Assembly (NCBI RefSeq): GCF_000473065.1
Contig: NZ_KI421492.1
Coordinates: forward strand, 65,830 to 122,763
Direction of reading: 5' to 3'
DNA length: 56,934 nucleotides
Source: Bradyrhizobium sp. WSM1743
GTDB lineage: Bacteria; Pseudomonadota; Alphaproteobacteria; Rhizobiales; Xanthobacteraceae
In this document: one piece after another, positions 54,947-56,934 of the stretch
Layout of the letters: each line of letters opens with the position of its first letter
Numbering within the stretch: position 1 is the stretch's first letter
Position numbers and translations under genes: made by a program
The notes under the pieces: generated by a model
What the model was told of the DNA's origin: nothing
What the model saw: the letters and a program-made list of their open reading frames with translations, nothing else
Databases searched by the model: none

Positions 54947-55264
54947 TCACGCCGCGGCGTCGTGGCCGCCGGCCGTACCGCGCTTCTTCCTGTTCTTGCC
55001 GCGCAGGAACTGGATGTCCATTTCGGCGCCGTTGACGCGGACCAGCTCGCAGCGACGATAGGCGAGGCCCGTCGACGACAGCAGCAGGAAGAACTCTTTC
55101 AGGTTCAAGCCCTGGATCGAGCCCTCCACCGTGAGAATGGCGTCGGTGTCGGAGATCGCGTTGAGCTTGCAGTCGCGCCGCCAGGTGCCATCGATGGCCA
55201 TGATGCAGACATCATAACCTCGGCTGAATGTCACGCGCTCCGCGCCCTTGCCATCCTCGGCCAT
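54947..55264 (-). CDS. PilZ domain protein
   Basis: This 105-residue protein resembles a single PilZ domain (GYDVCIMAIDGTWRRDCKLN, then LKEFFLLLSSTGLAYRRCEL and EMDIQFL), in which cyclic di-GMP is bound by an N-terminal RxxxR and a later D/NxSxxG. The first lines up poorly here (RVTFSRGYDV) and the second reads NAISDTDAIL, so binding may be weak or lost. It lies 2 bases after cheR and is likely translated with it. It probably links second-messenger state to chemotaxis. The C terminus is basic (GKNRKKRG). Confidence 0.75.
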   Translation of the reverse strand: MAEDGKGAERVTFSRGYDVCIMAIDGTWRRDCKLNAISDTDAILTVEGSIQGLNLKEFFLLLSSTGLAYRRCELVRVNGAEMDIQFLRGKNRKKRGTAGGHDAAA

Positions 55265-55266
55265 GC

Positions 55267-56148
55267 TTATCGTCCCGCCATCGCCGCCATGCGCGGCGGC
55301 GCCGTAGCGGCGAGAACCGGCTTGGCCGCCGCCGCGCGCGGGTCGTTCGGCTTGTAGAGGCCGCGCCGCTCCGGAAGCGGCCTGAACGTATCGGTCAGTC
55401 CGACCACGGTTTCGGCAGCGCCCAGCACCAGGAAGCCGTCCGGCTCGATCTGGCGCGCCAGGCGGTTGAAGATGTTGATCTTGGTGTCCTGGTCGAAATA
55501 GATCAGCACGTTGCGGCAGAAGATGACGTCGAAAGTGCCGAGCTGGGCAAAATCGTGCAGCAGGTTGAGCTGGCGGTGCTGGATCATCGCGCGCAATTCG
55601 GGATTGATCTGCCAGGTCTCGCCGATCTGCTTGAAATACTTCACCAGCATCTGGATCGGCAGCCCGCGCTGCACCTCGAACTGGCTGTAGACGCCGGCCT
55701 TGGCCTTCTCGAGCACCTCCTGCGACAGGTCGGTCGCGATGATCTCGACGCGCCAGCCGGTGAGGGCCGCGCCCATCTCCTTCAGGCACATCGCCAGCGA
55801 ATAGGGCTCCTGGCCGGTCGAGCCGGCGGCACACCAGATGCGCACGCTGCGTTTGCCGGCGCGCGCCTTGATGATCTCCGGCATGATGTGGTCGCGGAAA
55901 TGTTCGAACGGGACCTTGTCGCGGAAGAAGAAGGTCTCATTGGTGGTCATGGCTTCGACCACGTCGGTGATCAGCTGGCGCGAGCCGGCTTGCAGCTTCT
56001 GCACGAGATCGGCGATGCCGGAGAGCCCGGCCTTGCGGGCGAGCGGCAGCAGGCGGCTTTCGATCAGGTATTGCTTGTCTGCTGACAGGTCGAGACCGGA
56101 ATTATCCTTCAGGAACTTACGCAGATACTCATACTCGGTCGGGGTCAC
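55267..56148 (-). CDS. cheR: Chemotaxis protein methyltransferase
   Basis: CheR adds methyl groups from S-adenosylmethionine to glutamates of chemoreceptors. The 293 residues show the helical N-terminal domain (about 1-75) and the methyltransferase domain with MTTNETFFFRD, RIWCAAGSTGQEPYSLAM (cofactor site) and FDVIFCRNVLIYFD. The GTG at 56148 follows GAGGCCATCC; the upstream ATG at 56193 lies in the intergenic region. The chemoreceptor at the left end of the window is a possible type of substrate. Confidence 0.96.
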   Translation of the reverse strand: MTPTEYEYLRKFLKDNSGLDLSADKQYLIESRLLPLARKAGLSGIADLVQKLQAGSRQLITDVVEAMTTNETFFFRDKVPFEHFRDHIMPEIIKARAGKRSVRIWCAAGSTGQEPYSLAMCLKEMGAALTGWRVEIIATDLSQEVLEKAKAGVYSQFEVQRGLPIQMLVKYFKQIGETWQINPELRAMIQHRQLNLLHDFAQLGTFDVIFCRNVLIYFDQDTKINIFNRLARQIEPDGFLVLGAAETVVGLTDTFRPLPERRGLYKPNDPRAAAAKPVLAATAPPRMAAMAGR

Positions 56149-56209
56149 GGATGGCCTCTTCGAAGCTGTACTGGAACACTCTGGCCCAAACACTTTGGGC
56201 CAGACACAC

Positions 56210-56596
56210 TCAGACCATGGCTTGTCCGACCGGGATCAGACCAACTTCAGCGAACTTGTCGGCGATGATGTCTTTGTCGAAGGGCTTCATGATGTACTCG
56301 TTGGCGCCGCCAGAGAGCGCCTGAGCGATATGAGCCACGTTGTTCTCGGTGGTGCAGAACACGACCTTGGGCTGGTCCCCGCCGGGCAGGCGGCGCATGT
56401 GGCCCATGAACTCGAAGCCGTCCATGACCGGCATGTTCCAGTCGAGCAGCACCGCATCGGGCAGCTTGCGCTGACAGATCTCGAGCGCCTTCGAGCCGTC
56501 CTCGGCCTCGGTGACCTCGAACTCCAGGCCTTCCAGGATCCGGCGCGCGATCTTGCGTACGACGCTGGAATCATCGACGACCAAACACGTTTTCAT
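56210..56596 (-). CDS. cheY: CheY-like response regulator
   Basis: This single-domain receiver of 128 residues has acidic residues D8 and D9, phospho-acceptor D52 (LLDWNMPVMDG), T82-T83 (FCTTENN) and K104 (IMKPFD). It resembles the CheY of the adjacent cheR/cheW cluster, which signals to the flagellar motor or acts as a phosphate sink. The ATG at 56596 follows GGAGAACCAAA. Confidence 0.93.
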   Translation of the reverse strand: MKTCLVVDDSSVVRKIARRILEGLEFEVTEAEDGSKALEICQRKLPDAVLLDWNMPVMDGFEFMGHMRRLPGGDQPKVVFCTTENNVAHIAQALSGGANEYIMKPFDKDIIADKFAEVGLIPVGQAMV

Positions 56597-56628
56597 TTTG
56601 GTTCTCCGGCTTCGATGTTTTCGTTGGC

Positions 56629-56934
56629 TTACGCTGCCATCTGCACTTTGGTTTCGAGCTCGAGGACGCGATCGACGTCGAGCACGACCATGAGCTGGCC
56701 GTCGAGGCGGTGGACGCCGCCGGCGAGCTTGGCCATGCGGGGGTCGAGGTTGACGGGGTTCTCCTCCTTGCCGTCCTCGGACAGGCGCAGCACCTCGCCG
56801 ATCTGGTCGATCAGCAGGCCATAGGATTCGCCGCGCAGGTCGACGCCGACCGCCATCGCCGTCTTGCCGTCCTCAGGTCTCGGCAGGCCGAGCCGGGCCC
56901 GCATGTCGACGACGGTGACGATGCGGCCGCGCAG
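56629..56934 (-). CDS. cheW: CheW adaptor, C-terminal part (partial)
   Basis: The frame enters from the right edge without a start, so only the C-terminal 101 codons are visible. They encode LRGRIVTVVDMRARLGLP, then GESYGLLIDQIGEVLRL and LDGQLMVVLDVDRVLEL, the SH3-like repeats of CheW, which couples CheA to chemoreceptors. It leads cheY, cheR and the PilZ gene on the same strand. A CheA is expected beyond the window edge. Confidence 0.9.
   Translation of the reverse strand: MRGRIVTVVDMRARLGLPRPEDGKTAMAVGVDLRGESYGLLIDQIGEVLRLSEDGKEENPVNLDPRMAKLAGGVHRLDGQLMVVLDVDRVLELETKVQMAA

Overview
This GC-rich window reads as a chromosomal segment of an alphaproteobacterium, most likely Bradyrhizobium or a close relative. 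That is inference from gene content: a coxSLM-type molybdenum hydroxylase, the homogentisate pathway, a FixJ-type regulator, che genes, pseudocaspases and several families of intergenic palindromes. I found no rRNA, tRNA, CRISPR array, complete insertion sequence, phage or replication origin.

Layout. 1-1127: start of a chemoreceptor (-). 1452-5177: coxS-coxL-coxM operon ending in a clear terminator, followed by a CaiB-type CoA racemase/transferase. 6609-15126: aromatic catabolism. hppD faces an Lrp regulator. A leftward operon (flavin monooxygenase, DUF2783 protein, metallo-beta-lactamase-fold protein, hmgA, then fahA) faces a MarR regulator across a dyad operator. 15235-16041: lactonase-like metallohydrolase. 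16408-23005: a caspase-fold protein lacking both catalytic residues, an OmpA-like protein, and an RND efflux adaptor plus pump. 23060-28871: an antitoxin fragment, a Crp-family regulator, an AsmA protein and a membrane class III nucleotidyl cyclase. 29164-36986: a HigA antitoxin without its toxin and many exported or membrane proteins of unknown role (Spy/LTXXQ, LysM, MAPEG, beta-propeller lactonase). 37314-41422: a second RND adaptor without a pump, a second dead caspase, and a 575-residue protein with a cyclase-like DxDTTA motif. 41679-48667: nuclease-like protein, aminotransferase, S9 peptidase, RraA-like protein and a sugar-acid dehydratase attached to a truncated ABC permease. 49088-56934: signalling genes, with a frameshifted response regulator, a 1200-residue hybrid kinase, a FixJ-type regulator, a lone receiver, and a pilZ-cheR-cheY-cheW cluster cut by the window end.

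How the parts fit. HppD, HmgA and FahA give tyrosine to homogentisate to fumarate plus acetoacetate, but maleylacetoacetate isomerase is absent here. The Crp-family protein keeps the CRP DNA-reading residues, and two CRP-like sites (TGTG-N8-CACA core) lie at 16146 and 23998, the second in front of its own gene. A nucleotidyl cyclase lies 2.5 kb away, so a local cyclic-nucleotide circuit is plausible.

The most interesting signals are: two loci that each pair a dead caspase with a related RND adaptor; the Crp/operator match; a metallo-beta-lactamase-fold protein with a broken metal motif inside the homogentisate operon; ten intergenic palindromes that occupy every convergent gap longer than about 85 bp except one; and decay marks (truncated permease, frameshifted receiver, orphan antitoxins).
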